DNA of 64,000 nucleotides from an uncultured Eubacterium sp. (GCA_934316925.1 CAKREC010000003.1:1-64000), one strand, 5' to 3'; shown: positions 52,844 through 62,053, counted from the first letter of the stretch. The notes: generated from the letters alone by a model not told the origin. Translations and numbers: made by a program.

Positions 52844-53512
52844 CTACTCAGAAACAAGACGGCCATCCTCAATGCGGAGGATACGGTCTGCAATTCCTGC
52901 AATTTCCAGATTGTGAGTGATCATGATGATCGTCTGTTTGTATTTCCGATTGGAATTTTTCAAAAGTTCCACGATCTCATCACTGGATTTACTGTCAAGA
53001 TTTCCGGTCGGCTCATCGGCCAGCACAATTGCCGGATTGCTGATCAGCGCTCTTCCGATCGACACACGCTGCTGCTGTCCGCCCGACAATTCATTTGGCA
53101 GATGTTCTACCCGGTGCTCCAGTCCCAGATCCTGAAGCATCGCGTTCAGCGTTTCCTCATCTGCTTTTTTCCCATCCAGTTCCAATGGCAATGTAATATT
53201 TTCTTTGACGTTCAAAATCGGGATCAAGTTGTAAAACTGATAGATCAATCCTACCTGTCTTCTTCGAAAGATTGCCAGTTTGTCATTGCTAAGATCATAT
53301 ATATTTTGCCCCTGGATATATACGCTTCCACTTGTTGGGCGATCCACGCCTCCCAACAAATGCAGCAAGGTTGACTTGCCGCTTCCTGAGCTTCCCACGA
53401 TGGCAACAAACTCCCCTTGTTCCACAGAGAAACTCATATCATTGACCGCTACGACCTGATTGTCGCCTTTACCATAAACTTTCGTTAAATGCTCCACCTT
53501 TAATACTTCCAT
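52844..53512 (-). CDS. ABC transporter ATP-binding protein, LolD/MacB type
   Basis: A 222-residue ATPase of the LolD family. Walker A is GSSGSGKSTLLHLLGG (near 38), the signature LSGGQQQRVSIGRALI, and Walker B VLADEPTGNLDS with the H-loop later. The 'NLDSKSSDE' tail is typical of this family. It powers the 841-residue permease encoded immediately downstream. GGAAAGAG precedes the start. Confidence 0.95.
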   Translation of the reverse strand: MEVLKVEHLTKVYGKGDNQVVAVNDMSFSVEQGEFVAIVGSSGSGKSTLLHLLGGVDRPTSGSVYIQGQNIYDLSNDKLAIFRRRQVGLIYQFYNLIPILNVKENITLPLELDGKKADEETLNAMLQDLGLEHRVEHLPNELSGGQQQRVSIGRALISNPAIVLADEPTGNLDSKSSDEIVELLKNSNRKYKQTIIMITHNLEIAGIADRILRIEDGRLVSE

Positions 53513-53577
53513 AACACTCTTCCTTTCCTTTTTTTACAATCTTTATGGTAAAGTTTGAAAATGACATTGCAGTGACA

Positions 53578-54813
53578 TTAAAAAATATATTTTAGAATAA
53601 ATTTTGTCTCCTCAGAGTTGGATTCCACCGTGAGATAACCACCCTGCCGTTCAATGATCGCCTTGGCGAGTGGCAGCCCGATCCCGATACTATTTTCCTC
53701 AAACTTGCCTTCACTGTAGTATCTGGTAAAAATCTGTCGTTTTTGTTTGTTACTTAGTGGTTTGCCCTCATTGATGACCACAATCTCCGCATAGACATCA
53801 TTTGCCTTTGCCGCAATTGTCACATTTTTTCCCGCATCACTGTATTCCAGCGCATTTTTGATGATATTCTGAAGTGCCTCCCGGTTCCAATTGTAATCCG
53901 CACACAATATAATGTCCTGTAGCATTTCCGGATCGTATTCCACTTTTAATCCACGAAGTTCCGCCAAAACAGATAAGTTATCCACAGCCTCCCGGATCAT
54001 ATCCACAACAAAAAATCGTTTGTTCTCAAATTCCACCATACCGGCATCCAGACGGGACAATTTCAACATGGAAACGATCATCCAGTTCATTCCTCCCACC
54101 TGCCGGTTACATTCTGCAATAAATTTATTTTTTATGTCTTCGTCCATATCCGGGTTGTCTACCATATCGTCAAGCAAGATCTGTATTGAACTAAGCGGTG
54201 TTTTTAACTGGTGCGAAATATCCGACACAGACTCTGCCAGCGCCACCTTTTTCTTTTTTGCATCCTGCTCCTGTTCCCGCAACATGAGTGTAAGCTTAAA
54301 CAGATGATTTTTCAGATTGCTCAGTTCATCGTCTGAATTGTCCTCAAGCTCCAGATCATACTGTCCTCTTGCGATCCGGTCCATATAATTTTCCAGTTCC
54401 TGCAACCGGCTCTGTCGTTTTCTGACATATAAATAAAACATGCCAAAGAAAAGTCCCTCTGCCACAAGGAACATTCCCATTGCCACAACGATCTGCCGTG
54501 TAGATTCCTTCGTATTGAGATAATTACTGCCCGGAAAATACCCATACTCTTTTAACGCTTCTCTCAGTTCTTTTCTCTGCTGCGCGTCCCCTTCCTGCTT
54601 TCCAGACAAAACAGCAGTAATGCCGGAAATATCCTGCGGCATTTCCCCGTTGTTTGTTTCTATGATAAGATCAAGGATCTTCCGGTTCTCGGCACCTCTC
54701 ATATACGCATGAAGAAAAAGCATAAGGATAAGCAGGAGCACAGCCATGGCAATGCCGCCTGCAATTCCGAGCACCATATATTTTTTTGCTTCTTTATTCT
54801 TGTAAGCATTCAT
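53578..54813 (-). CDS. Sensor histidine kinase
   Basis: A 411-residue kinase with two membrane segments (about 14-37 and 112-130), a short outer loop, a HAMP-like region, and HisKA plus HATPase domains. The phospho-acceptor His is in ISHQLKTPLSS, the N box is REALQNIIKNALEY, and the G box is NSIGIGLPLAKAII. The outer loop is about 75 residues, shorter than in most sensors. It is encoded three bases after the regulator and precedes the ABC genes. Confidence 0.92.
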   Translation of the reverse strand: MNAYKNKEAKKYMVLGIAGGIAMAVLLLILMLFLHAYMRGAENRKILDLIIETNNGEMPQDISGITAVLSGKQEGDAQQRKELREALKEYGYFPGSNYLNTKESTRQIVVAMGMFLVAEGLFFGMFYLYVRKRQSRLQELENYMDRIARGQYDLELEDNSDDELSNLKNHLFKLTLMLREQEQDAKKKKVALAESVSDISHQLKTPLSSIQILLDDMVDNPDMDEDIKNKFIAECNRQVGGMNWMIVSMLKLSRLDAGMVEFENKRFFVVDMIREAVDNLSVLAELRGLKVEYDPEMLQDIILCADYNWNREALQNIIKNALEYSDAGKNVTIAAKANDVYAEIVVINEGKPLSNKQKRQIFTRYYSEGKFEENSIGIGLPLAKAIIERQGGYLTVESNSEETKFILKYIF

Positions 54814-54816
54814 TTT

Positions 54817-55485
54817 TTATTCCCCACTTCCCAGACGATACCCCATGCCACGAACAGTTTTGATCAATGTGCTATCTTTGTCTCCAATTTTTTCACGTAA
54901 TCTCTTGATCGTAACCGTCAGCGTGTTGTCATTCACAAAATTCCCAGCCGAATCCCACACAATGGAAAGCAATTCTTCTCTGGTAAACAGTTTTTTTGGA
55001 TTATTCAGCATCATCCGTAAAATTTCAAATTCCAACCGGGTAAGCGGACACTCAGTTGTACCAACATGACAGGTTCCCTCTTCTTCATTCAGACGGAGGT
55101 TTCCATATACCAATTCATTCTGGTCATTGTAACGCCGGAAAACATTTTTGATCCGTGAGATCAGTTCCCGGTTGCGGAACGGCTTTGTAACATAGTCATC
55201 CGCCCCCAGATCAAAGCCAAGCACAACATCTTTTTCTTCATCTCTTGCCGTCAGAAAAATAACCGGCGCCAGATCTTTTTCTTTTATTTTCCGGCACAAT
55301 TCAAAGCCATCCCCGTCCGGCAGAGAAACATCCAAAAGGATCAAATCAAATTTTTCACTTCGCAGCAAACGTTCTGCCTGTTCTTTTTCCTCTGCAATCG
55401 TAACGCCATATCCCTCTTCTTTCAACAGATACTCTAACCCCATCACGATCGCCGGATTGTCCTCTACCAACAGAATCTGTTTCAT
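54817..55485 (-). CDS. OmpR-family response regulator
   Basis: A 222-residue regulator with a receiver (phospho-acceptor D in LILLDVSLPDGDG; conserved K in YVTKPF) and a winged-helix DNA-binding domain (KKLFTREELLSIVWDSAG, TVTIKRLREKIGDK, VRGMGYRLG). It probably controls the ABC transporter genes downstream in the same unit. The start is supported by AGGAGGCAATGT just upstream. Confidence 0.95.
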   Translation of the reverse strand: MKQILLVEDNPAIVMGLEYLLKEEGYGVTIAEEKEQAERLLRSEKFDLILLDVSLPDGDGFELCRKIKEKDLAPVIFLTARDEEKDVVLGFDLGADDYVTKPFRNRELISRIKNVFRRYNDQNELVYGNLRLNEEEGTCHVGTTECPLTRLEFEILRMMLNNPKKLFTREELLSIVWDSAGNFVNDNTLTVTIKRLREKIGDKDSTLIKTVRGMGYRLGSGE

Positions 55486-55563
55486 ACATTGCCTCCTGTT
55501 TCTTTTGTCTCATATTATTGATTTCTCCTCGTATCTTATCAGTCTCACCACTCTTTTGTCAAT

Positions 55564-55592
55564 TTGCCAAAAGGAACTTTATCCAGTATAAT
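55564..55592 (+). promoter_or_regulatory. Sigma-A promoter of the PF06541-like gene
   Basis: TTGCCA (55564-55569) and TATAAT (55587-55592) are 17 bases apart, with the gene start 49 bases later. Confidence 0.7.
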
Positions 55593-55640
55593 ATTCTTCA
55601 TAAATGATGATCGACAATCTGAATACCAGGAGGAGTTATT

Positions 55641-56420
55641 ATGAATCTTGTTACCGCCTTTTTAAGCTTTTTTCTATACAGCTTTATCGGGTGGTTTTAT
55701 GAAACTACGGTCTGTTCTTATGTAAAATACAAAAAGTTTATCAACCGTGGTTTTCTCATGGGACCGCTTTGCCCGATCTACGGAGTTGGCGCCGTTGTGT
55801 GCTACCTCTTATTTCATGAAGTCAACAGTCCGCTTGCGCTGTTTCTCTCGGCCGCGATCGTCTGCTCGATCCTCGAATATGTGACCAGCTACGCCATGGA
55901 AAAATTGTTCCATGCCCGCTGGTGGGACTACTCCCATTTTCCTTTTAATCTCAATGGAAGAGTCTGCCTGTATGGCGCTGTCCTTTTTGGTGCCGGCTGC
56001 GTATGGGTATGCCGACTGTCCCAGCCAGGTCTTCTCCGCTTTTTTGACTTTCTGACTCCGTTTGTGTGCTATATTCTCTTTGCGGTATTGATGATCGTGT
56101 TTATTGTAGACATCACGATCACACTTTGCAGTTTCCGCAATCTGAATGCACATTTAAAAGCACTATATGACCAATACGAAGAGAAAGCCAATCTTGCCAT
56201 GGAAGAGATTTCCGAGCAGTTCAACACCAAAACCGTGCCAAAATTTGAACACAGTAAACAGGCACTTACCCTGCAGATCCAGGAAAAGCTTCATGGTTTC
56301 AAAAAAGGCGAACTGCACTTTTTGCGCGCGTTCCCTTCTCTTGAATTTCATCGTTATAAAAAGGTAATTACGACTGAAAGTATCAAAGAATTATTTAACA
56401 AACGAAAACAGAAACATTGA
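55641..56420 (+). CDS. Putative ABC-transporter type IV family membrane protein (PF06541-like)
   Basis: A 259-residue protein with about five membrane segments in its first 165 residues. The opening FLSFFLYSFIGWFYETTVCS, GFLMGPLCPIYGVGAV, and RWWDYSHFPFNLNGRVCLY are hallmarks of this poorly characterised family. A coiled-coil-like basic tail follows. AGGAGGAG precedes the ATG. The family name suggests transport, but the role is not established. Confidence 0.85.
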   Translation: MNLVTAFLSFFLYSFIGWFYETTVCSYVKYKKFINRGFLMGPLCPIYGVGAVVCYLLFHEVNSPLALFLSAAIVCSILEYVTSYAMEKLFHARWWDYSHFPFNLNGRVCLYGAVLFGAGCVWVCRLSQPGLLRFFDFLTPFVCYILFAVLMIVFIVDITITLCSFRNLNAHLKALYDQYEEKANLAMEEISEQFNTKTVPKFEHSKQALTLQIQEKLHGFKKGELHFLRAFPSLEFHRYKKVITTESIKELFNKRKQKH

Positions 56421-56489
56421 AAATGCGCCTTTTACTTTCTTTTGCATATATTGGAGTAAAGCAACAATATTTTCCAAAAGGAGTATTTC

Positions 56490-56930
56490 ATGAGCTGCCA
56501 ATGTAATTGTAATCAAAATAACAGTAAAACCAATCTATTGACGGTAAATCTTCCTCGCCAGACAATGATGAATTCGGATTACCGCCAGGTTCTCTGGACC
56601 GGTGACTACATGCAGATCACCATGATGTGCATTCCGATCCGTTCAGATATTGGATTGGAAATTCACGAAGAAACGGACCAGATCCTTCGCGTAGAACACG
56701 GCTATGGTCAGGTCCGCATGGGTTACAAAAAGAATGAACTGAATTTTGTGCAAAATGTCAGACAGGGCGATATTATCTGTATTCCAGCCTGCACCTGGCA
56801 CAATGTGATCAACATCGGAAACCGGCCGCTGCGCCTGTCTTCTATGTACGCCCCACCGCACCATCCGGCTGGAGCAAGCCAGCACACGAAGAATCGCGAT
56901 AAAGAAAACAAGGATTGCTGTGACCGATAG
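56490..56930 (+). CDS. Cupin-2 domain protein
   Basis: A 146-residue protein. The cupin core reads SDIGLEIHEETDQILRVEHGYGQVRMG, then GDIICIPACTWHNVINIG with the metal-site His/Glu pattern. The ends are Cys/His/Asn-rich (CQCNCNQNN and DCCDR). AAAGGAG precedes the start. Such proteins bind metal or small ligands. The function is not known. Confidence 0.88.
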   Translation: MSCQCNCNQNNSKTNLLTVNLPRQTMMNSDYRQVLWTGDYMQITMMCIPIRSDIGLEIHEETDQILRVEHGYGQVRMGYKKNELNFVQNVRQGDIICIPACTWHNVINIGNRPLRLSSMYAPPHHPAGASQHTKNRDKENKDCCDR

Positions 56931-56940
56931 GATGGGTTAA

Positions 56941-56968
56941 AAAAAGGACTTCTGAGGAAGTCCTTTTT
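56941..56968. terminator. Bidirectional terminator
   Basis: AAAAAGGACTTC pairs with GAAGTCCTTTTT around a four-base loop, with T runs on both strands. It lies between the cupin gene and the converging 90-aa gene. Confidence 0.85.
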
Positions 56969-57016
56969 AACTTATTTGTCGCTGTAATGCAAGAAGCATT
57001 GGTTTGCTATTTTACA

Positions 57017-57289
57017 CTAAGCTGCATCATATATCTTAACCTCCTTAATTGGTTTTAAGAACGTTTCAGCATCATAATATAACATATTAAGTATAGGAAT
57101 TAAATCTATATACTCTTCAACTTCTGGCATTTCTTTATACTTTGCCATCACAACCAGATATCCATTATCCCACTCAACTACTTTCGTATATCTCTCCAAT
57201 TTATCAGAAGTGACAAAACGAACTCTTTGATTATTAAATTCAAATATCGTATACTTTCCATCATTTGTTAAAACCGCATAATCTTTCAT
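57017..57289 (-). CDS. Hypothetical 90-aa protein
   Basis: A small soluble protein of mixed alpha/beta character, starting MKDYAVLTNDGKYTIFEF and containing VVEWDNGYLVVMAKYKEMPEVEEYIDL. GGAGTGATTTAA precedes the ATG. The gene is AT-rich compared with rpsI beside it. I do not recognise the family. Confidence 0.65.
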   Translation of the reverse strand: MKDYAVLTNDGKYTIFEFNNQRVRFVTSDKLERYTKVVEWDNGYLVVMAKYKEMPEVEEYIDLIPILNMLYYDAETFLKPIKEVKIYDAA

Positions 57290-57358
57290 TTAAATCACTC
57301 CAATCATACAATCTCTTTTATCATTATATAATCATAATACCACAGTTCCCATAAAAAA

Positions 57359-57386
57359 ACACCCCAGAACCGAAATTCTGAGGTGT
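57359..57386 (-). terminator. Terminator of rpsI
   Basis: ACACCCCAGAA and TTCTGAGGTGT form the stem with a G-U pair. The minus strand continues with a seven-T run. It lies 20 bases past the rpsI stop codon. Confidence 0.85.
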
Positions 57387-57406
57387 GATAAATCGTATCT
57401 CTTTGA

Positions 57407-57799
57407 CTAACGTTTTGAGAACTGTGGAGCTCTACGAGCTTTCTTGAGACCGTATTTCTTACGCTCTTTCATACGAGAATCGCGTGTAAGGTATCCTGCT
57501 TTTTTGAGGATTGGTCTGAAGTCTTCGTCTGCATTGTTCAATGCACGAGCGATACCATGACGGATAGCTCCTGCCTGACCTGTAAATCCGCCACCGCGAA
57601 CGGTAACTTTTACATCATATTTGTCAGCTGTACCTGTAGCTTCTAATGGCTGACGAGCGATGATCTTCAATGTCTCAAGACCAAAGTAATCATCGATATC
57701 TTTTTTATTTACTGTTACTTTACCAGTACCTGGTGTAAGGAATACACGAGCAACACTGGATTTTCTTCTTCCTGTTCCATAATATGTTGAACTAGCCAC
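57407..57799 (-). CDS. rpsI: 30S ribosomal protein S9
   Basis: A 130-residue ribosomal protein. It begins [20 protein letters not shown] and ends [17 protein letters not shown], the C-terminal tail that reaches the tRNA sites. It follows rplM by 24 bases in the conserved rplM-rpsI order. Confidence 0.98.
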   Translation of the reverse strand: MASSTYYGTGRRKSSVARVFLTPGTGKVTVNKKDIDDYFGLETLKIIARQPLEATGTADKYDVKVTVRGGGFTGQAGAIRHGIARALNNADEDFRPILKKAGYLTRDSRMKERKKYGLKKARRAPQFSKR

Positions 57800-57823
57800 T
57801 GTTATTTCTCCTTTCTAAACCTC

Positions 57824-58252
57824 TTAGAATTCTAATGTTTCTGGTTTCTGAGCAGCATGCTGATGCTCTGGTCCTGCATATACATGCAATTTTGTAAGCA
57901 TCTGACGACCTAAAGGTCCTTTTGGAAGCATACCTTTTACTGCGTGAGTAATAACAAATTCAGGTTTCTTCTGCATCATTTCTTTCAATGTAGCTTCTTT
58001 CATTCCGCCTACATACTCTGAATGATGATAGTAGATTTTCTGATCTAATTTCTTACCAGTTGTCTTTACTTTATCAGCGTTTACTACGATAACATAATCA
58101 CCTGTGTCAATATGAGGTGTGTAGATTGGTTTGTTCTTACCTCTTAATACCTTAGCAACCTCGGATGCAAGACGACCTAAAGTTTTTCCTTCAGCGTCTA
58201 CAACATACCATTTTCTTTCCACTGTGGATGGGCTTGCCATAAAACTTTTCAT
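57824..58252 (-). CDS. rplM: 50S ribosomal protein L13
   Basis: A 142-residue ribosomal protein with [26 protein letters not shown] near the start and the conserved [12 protein letters not shown] later. AAGGAGG precedes the ATG. In related clostridia it usually follows truA directly; here three other genes lie between them. Confidence 0.98.
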   Translation of the reverse strand: MKSFMASPSTVERKWYVVDAEGKTLGRLASEVAKVLRGKNKPIYTPHIDTGDYVIVVNADKVKTTGKKLDQKIYYHHSEYVGGMKEATLKEMMQKKPEFVITHAVKGMLPKGPLGRQMLTKLHVYAGPEHQHAAQKPETLEF

Positions 58253-58385
58253 CCTTGGAATCCTCCTTATTCTATGCGTCAGTTCCTTTGGCTCAATGTC
58301 CGGAAGCCTGGCACCGACTCTTGTTTTCTATTTTTATGTTCAAAATACAGCTCCGGGGCATTGGAACCATATTTGTACGCAATAC
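58253..58385 (-). promoter_or_regulatory. Long 5' leader of rplM-rpsI, candidate L13 leader
   Basis: About 130 bases lie between the likely start of transcription (58385) and rplM. They contain paired segments around ATGTCCGG/GCCTGGCACC and the ribosome site. Clostridial rplM genes often carry an autoregulatory L13 leader, which this region resembles in length and location. The match is by eye only. Confidence 0.45.
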
Positions 58386-58391
58386 TCCATT

Positions 58392-58420
58392 AGTATATAA
58401 GATTAGGGTAGAGATGTCAA
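58392..58420 (-). promoter_or_regulatory. Consensus sigma-A promoter of rplM-rpsI
   Basis: On the minus strand TTGACA (58420-58415) and TATACT (58397-58392) are 17 bases apart. This is the best promoter in the window. Confidence 0.85.
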
Positions 58421-58449
58421 TAGTTTTTTCATCTCTACCCTATTGTCTT

Positions 58450-59424
58450 TTATATTTTCAACCAATCCATCAATTCCTGTGTTTTCTTTGCTGACTCAGC
58501 ATACGATTTTACATCTTTTTTCAACTCAGCCGTAGCCTCATCCGCAGTCACACGATACGTTTGACTTCCTTCGGCGGTCTCATAATGCCATGAGATAACT
58601 TCTGCATTGTCAACCAGTGCAAGCATAACATAGGAATATGCTTTCATCTTTTCCTGTTCCTCGGTTTCATTCCCGGTGATCTTCTGGCTTAAGATCATCT
58701 TCCACTCATACGGTTGTTTGGTCGTCTGAAGTTCCTGCGTGTATTCTCCGAAATGCTCGCCTACTCCCAACTTGTATGTGAGCCAATTGTCTTGAACAGC
58801 ATCCCCAATATACGCATGTTTTGCAGAATACGTTTCTGCTACATGTTCGGATATTTTTGTGCCATCCTGCCACCACACATCGCCATTGATCGTAATCTTT
58901 TGAATGGTTTGTTTTGCATTATATTTTACCGTAAAATGTCTGCGTTTTTTGCTCCAGAATACCAGCGCACGTTTGGATTCAACTTTCACATCGAGATTTC
59001 CATCCTGCTCCGTTGTTATTGCCTTTCCTAATGCAAAACCTTCTGGCAGATCAACTTCCAGATTCAGCTTGCTGTCAGATACATTGATCTGGTATTTCGT
59101 ATTGGCAAGAATAAACTTCCCACCATAGATGATGTAACCGCCAAAGACAACAAAACACAAAATAATTGCAGCAGTCACAACCGTCGCTGTCATCTTGAGC
59201 CGGTTCTTTCTTCGTATCTTTTTCAGATAATCAATTTCCTTCTTCTGCTGCGACCGATCGTCCATCCCCGGACTTTCCGCCCTCATATCCGACAATATCT
59301 CTGCACACTCTTTACATTCTGTCAAATGATCTTCGATCAGCTTTTTGCTGTCCTCACTGACGATCCCATCAATGTACGATGGCAGCAGATCCTGTATCAC
59401 TTTACATGAAATTTTATCACTCAT
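58450..59424 (-). CDS. Anti-sigma factor with N-terminal zinc finger, membrane-anchored
   Basis: A 324-residue protein. The first 45 residues form a zf-HC2 domain (CKVIQDLLPSYIDGIVSEDSKKLIEDHLTECKEC). A membrane helix lies near 76-100 and an outer domain of about 220 residues follows. Such proteins hold an ECF sigma factor at the membrane. Its gene overlaps the broken sigma gene by eight bases, so it has outlived its partner or awaits another. GGAAGGAG precedes the start. Confidence 0.82.
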   Translation of the reverse strand: MSDKISCKVIQDLLPSYIDGIVSEDSKKLIEDHLTECKECAEILSDMRAESPGMDDRSQQKKEIDYLKKIRRKNRLKMTATVVTAAIILCFVVFGGYIIYGGKFILANTKYQINVSDSKLNLEVDLPEGFALGKAITTEQDGNLDVKVESKRALVFWSKKRRHFTVKYNAKQTIQKITINGDVWWQDGTKISEHVAETYSAKHAYIGDAVQDNWLTYKLGVGEHFGEYTQELQTTKQPYEWKMILSQKITGNETEEQEKMKAYSYVMLALVDNAEVISWHYETAEGSQTYRVTADEATAELKKDVKSYAESAKKTQELMDWLKI

Positions 59425-59781
59425 ACTCTCTACACTCCTTCCTAAGTCGCTCCTTGGCCCGGTAATAGGTCACCCTGGCCCAGTTTTCTGATTTTCCCAT
59501 TACTTCCCCGATCTCCCGAAAAGAAAGATTTCCAAAAATACGCAAATGCATGATCTCTCTGGCTGGTTCCTCCTTCGATAAGCCATCCATTGGTTTTGGG
59601 CAATCGCACACAGCCATGTTGTTACCTTGCAGCTTCCATCGAAACGATCCAGACCTTTTAATGCCTGATAAAAAGTCTCCTGCGTCAATTCTTCTGCCAG
59701 GTCCGCGCTATGGGTCATCGAAACCAGATAACCATAAACCGTTTTACTATGTTCCTCATAGATCTTCTCAATGGAATCCAT
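59417..59781 (-). pseudogene. ECF sigma factor gene, frameshifted with a deleted linker
   Basis: The 5' half gives region 2 (MDSIEKIYEEHSKTVYGYLVSM to TWLCAIAQNQWMAYRRR) in one frame; the 3' half gives region 4 (EEPAREIMHLRIFGNLSFREIGEVMGKSENWARVTYYRAKERLR) in another. They meet near 59560-59570. The roughly 50-residue linker between the two regions is missing, so this is a deletion with a frame change and not a simple single-base error. AAAGGAG precedes the start. The product cannot be a full sigma factor. Confidence 0.8.
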
Positions 59782-59925
59782 CCTTTACTCCTTTCCCTAC
59801 CCATACTTTTTCTCTTCTTGAGCAGATTCTACAGATTAATGTCAAAATATTCAATTTCGTTACATCATTTTCAATTTTTTTATTCTTATTCTAAATATAT
59901 TTTCTCCCGATTGCAAGACGGCAAA

Positions 59926-59956
59926 AAAGAGACTGCGCATCAGCAACAGCCTCTTT
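59926..59956 (-). terminator. Terminator of the leucine-rich-repeat gene
   Basis: On the minus strand AAAGAGGCTG pairs with CAGTCTCTTT and six T residues follow. It lies 24 bases past the stop codon. Confidence 0.75.
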
Positions 59957-59979
59957 CTTTCAATTACACGTTTCCACCA

Positions 59980-61212
59980 CTACCAGCGGGTTACGGTTCC
60001 TTTTCTTTTCATTACCTTTGTGTTCTTGGAAACAATGATCGTTTTCAGGTTTTTGAAAGCACGAACATCGACCTTTTTCAAATTTTTATTTGAATATAAG
60101 TTTATTTCTTTTAGTGTCTTTTTGTTTACCTTGCTAAGATCCATTTTCTTTAATTTCGTATCATTTACCCGGAAATACGAAATCTTGTTTTTTCCCAGAC
60201 GAATCTGTTTGACGTTGGCCCCGGCGATCCAAAGTGACTCTAATTGATTGTTCTTTTGCAGATCAAATACCGTAATTTTCTTGGTACGATCCGAATAAAA
60301 CTCCTTAAGCTTTTTATTCTTTCTCAGATCCAGCGTTTTCAGTTTTGTCATCTGCTCCAATGTCAGGACAGACAACTTTTTGCATTTATCAACCGACAAC
60401 GCGGTAATATTGGATTTGGAAAGTGAAAGCGTTTTCAAATTTACCAGTGCATTCAGATTCAATTTCTTGATCTTTTTGTTGCCTCGATACTGGAGTTTTG
60501 TGATCGTTGGATTCTTCTTTGCAAATGAAATCTTATTCAGAGAATCATTGCTTTCCATAACCAGCGTTTTCAGAACAGATGCCTTTGTAAGATCCAAGGT
60601 CTTCAACAACGCAGAATCCTCTACCCATAGTGACTTGATCGTTTTACTGTTGACCTTCAAAGTTTTTATCTGATCTAACTCATACAGCGACAATTTTTCC
60701 AGGGAAGAAAATTTATCCGTAGAAATACTTGTAAGATCCGCATTGTAAATCGACAATTTTTTCAGCGAATTAAGGGAATATACGCAATCAAAATTTTTAA
60801 CCTTTGTTAAATGTGCTTTCTGTCCCACGGTCTGATCAACACCGCCGTTGAAAAGCAGTGTCAATTCGGTCAGTGAGGTAAAATACTCCATTCCCTTCAG
60901 ATCAACCACAAAATCATTCTGTGTGTACTGCTCTTTCTCCGTTTCGTTCTCTTCATCATAATCATCTGAATTTTTAAACGGATACAAGGAAAATTTCTTT
61001 ACTGCCGCAATTTCTGATTGTTTCAATTTGCCATCATGATCTGTATCCACCTTAGCTGCCACATCCGCACGCAGCCTTGCATCTGGGAATGTCGTTTCAT
61101 TAATTTCAACCATGACCGGGTCTGTCGTTTCCTCCGCTTTTGTCGTCGGAACTCCTCCCAGTAATGATAATGTAAGTGCACCGATCATCGCAAATGTCAT
61201 TTGTTTTTTCAT
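59980..61212 (-). CDS. Secreted leucine-rich-repeat surface protein
   Basis: A 410-residue exported protein. A signal peptide (about 1-26) precedes a short calcium-type loop DTDHDGKLKQSEI (near 57-69), which resembles a dockerin or EF-hand loop. About 300 residues of irregular leucine-rich repeats follow (LKTLDLTKASVLKTL, LKTLDLRKNKKLKEF and similar), ending in a lysine-rich segment. It probably binds surface or host ligands. AGGAGGG precedes the start. It lies between truA and the anti-sigma gene, breaking the usual truA-rplM order. Confidence 0.8.
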   Translation of the reverse strand: MKKQMTFAMIGALTLSLLGGVPTTKAEETTDPVMVEINETTFPDARLRADVAAKVDTDHDGKLKQSEIAAVKKFSLYPFKNSDDYDEENETEKEQYTQNDFVVDLKGMEYFTSLTELTLLFNGGVDQTVGQKAHLTKVKNFDCVYSLNSLKKLSIYNADLTSISTDKFSSLEKLSLYELDQIKTLKVNSKTIKSLWVEDSALLKTLDLTKASVLKTLVMESNDSLNKISFAKKNPTITKLQYRGNKKIKKLNLNALVNLKTLSLSKSNITALSVDKCKKLSVLTLEQMTKLKTLDLRKNKKLKEFYSDRTKKITVFDLQKNNQLESLWIAGANVKQIRLGKNKISYFRVNDTKLKKMDLSKVNKKTLKEINLYSNKNLKKVDVRAFKNLKTIIVSKNTKVMKRKGTVTRW

Positions 61213-61282
61213 AGCAAAGCCCTCCTCATATCGTATTATTTACTTATACAACGACGAAAGGGATGAAAATGTTGCATTTCTC

Positions 61283-62041
61283 TTACTCTTTATACTCAAT
61301 CCTCACCAACATCAATCCCTTTGCCGGCGCAGTCGGTCCCGCCTGTTTGCGTTCACCGGTTTCAATCGCGCATTTTACCTGTTCTATGCTCCGTCGTCCC
61401 ATGCCGACCTCTACTAAAGTCCCGGCTATGATCCGCACCATGTTATACAAAAATCCATTCCCCCGCACACGGATTACAATCTTTCGGCCGGAAACTCCTG
61501 CGATCGGCTCTTCTCTGACATCTACTTCATATACCGTCCGCACTTTCGTCTTTACCTGCGCTCCTGCAGAACAAAAGGCGGAAAAATCATGCGTGCCGAC
61601 AATTTCAGCAGCTGCCTGACGCATAACTTCAAGGTCAAGCGGGCGGTACACATGATACCCATAACGGGAAAGTGTAGGAATCTCAATATCGGTGTGAATG
61701 ATCGTGTACTCATATGTTTTTTCGCTGTCCGCATATCTCGGATGAAAATCTGCTGTGACTTCTTCTGATGACAGTATCCGGATGTCCTCCGGCAACTGGT
61801 GATTCAACGCAATTCCGATCTTTTCCGGCGGAATACGGGTTTCTACATCAAATACTGCCACATTTCCCATGGCATGCACCCCGGAGTCGGTTCGGCTTGC
61901 GCCGATCAGTTCAATTCCAGGTTGAAACAACTGATCCAGCGCTTCCTGTACTTTTCCAGCTACAGTAACGGCATTATTCTGAATCTGCCACCCACAATAA
62001 TTGGTTCCGTCATATGCAATTCTCAGACGTATTCTTTTCAT
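61283..62041 (-). CDS. truA: tRNA pseudouridine synthase A
   Basis: A 252-residue enzyme forming pseudouridine at tRNA positions 38-40. The catalytic Asp is in ASRTDSGVHAMGNV (near 55), and RIAYDGTNYCGWQIQ and GNGFLYNMVRIIAGTLVEVG are family motifs. The start is placed at the ATG at 62041 because GAGGG lies six bases upstream; an in-frame GTG comes directly before it. It follows ecfT by 12 bases. Confidence 0.95.
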   Translation of the reverse strand: MKRIRLRIAYDGTNYCGWQIQNNAVTVAGKVQEALDQLFQPGIELIGASRTDSGVHAMGNVAVFDVETRIPPEKIGIALNHQLPEDIRILSSEEVTADFHPRYADSEKTYEYTIIHTDIEIPTLSRYGYHVYRPLDLEVMRQAAAEIVGTHDFSAFCSAGAQVKTKVRTVYEVDVREEPIAGVSGRKIVIRVRGNGFLYNMVRIIAGTLVEVGMGRRSIEQVKCAIETGERKQAGPTAPAKGLMLVRIEYKE

Positions 62042-62053
62042 CACTTTCCCTCT

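Noticed and set aside
59417..59781. Programmed frameshift in the sigma factor gene
   Set aside because: The linker between regions 2 and 4 is missing, so a frameshift alone would not restore a normal protein. No slippery site is seen.
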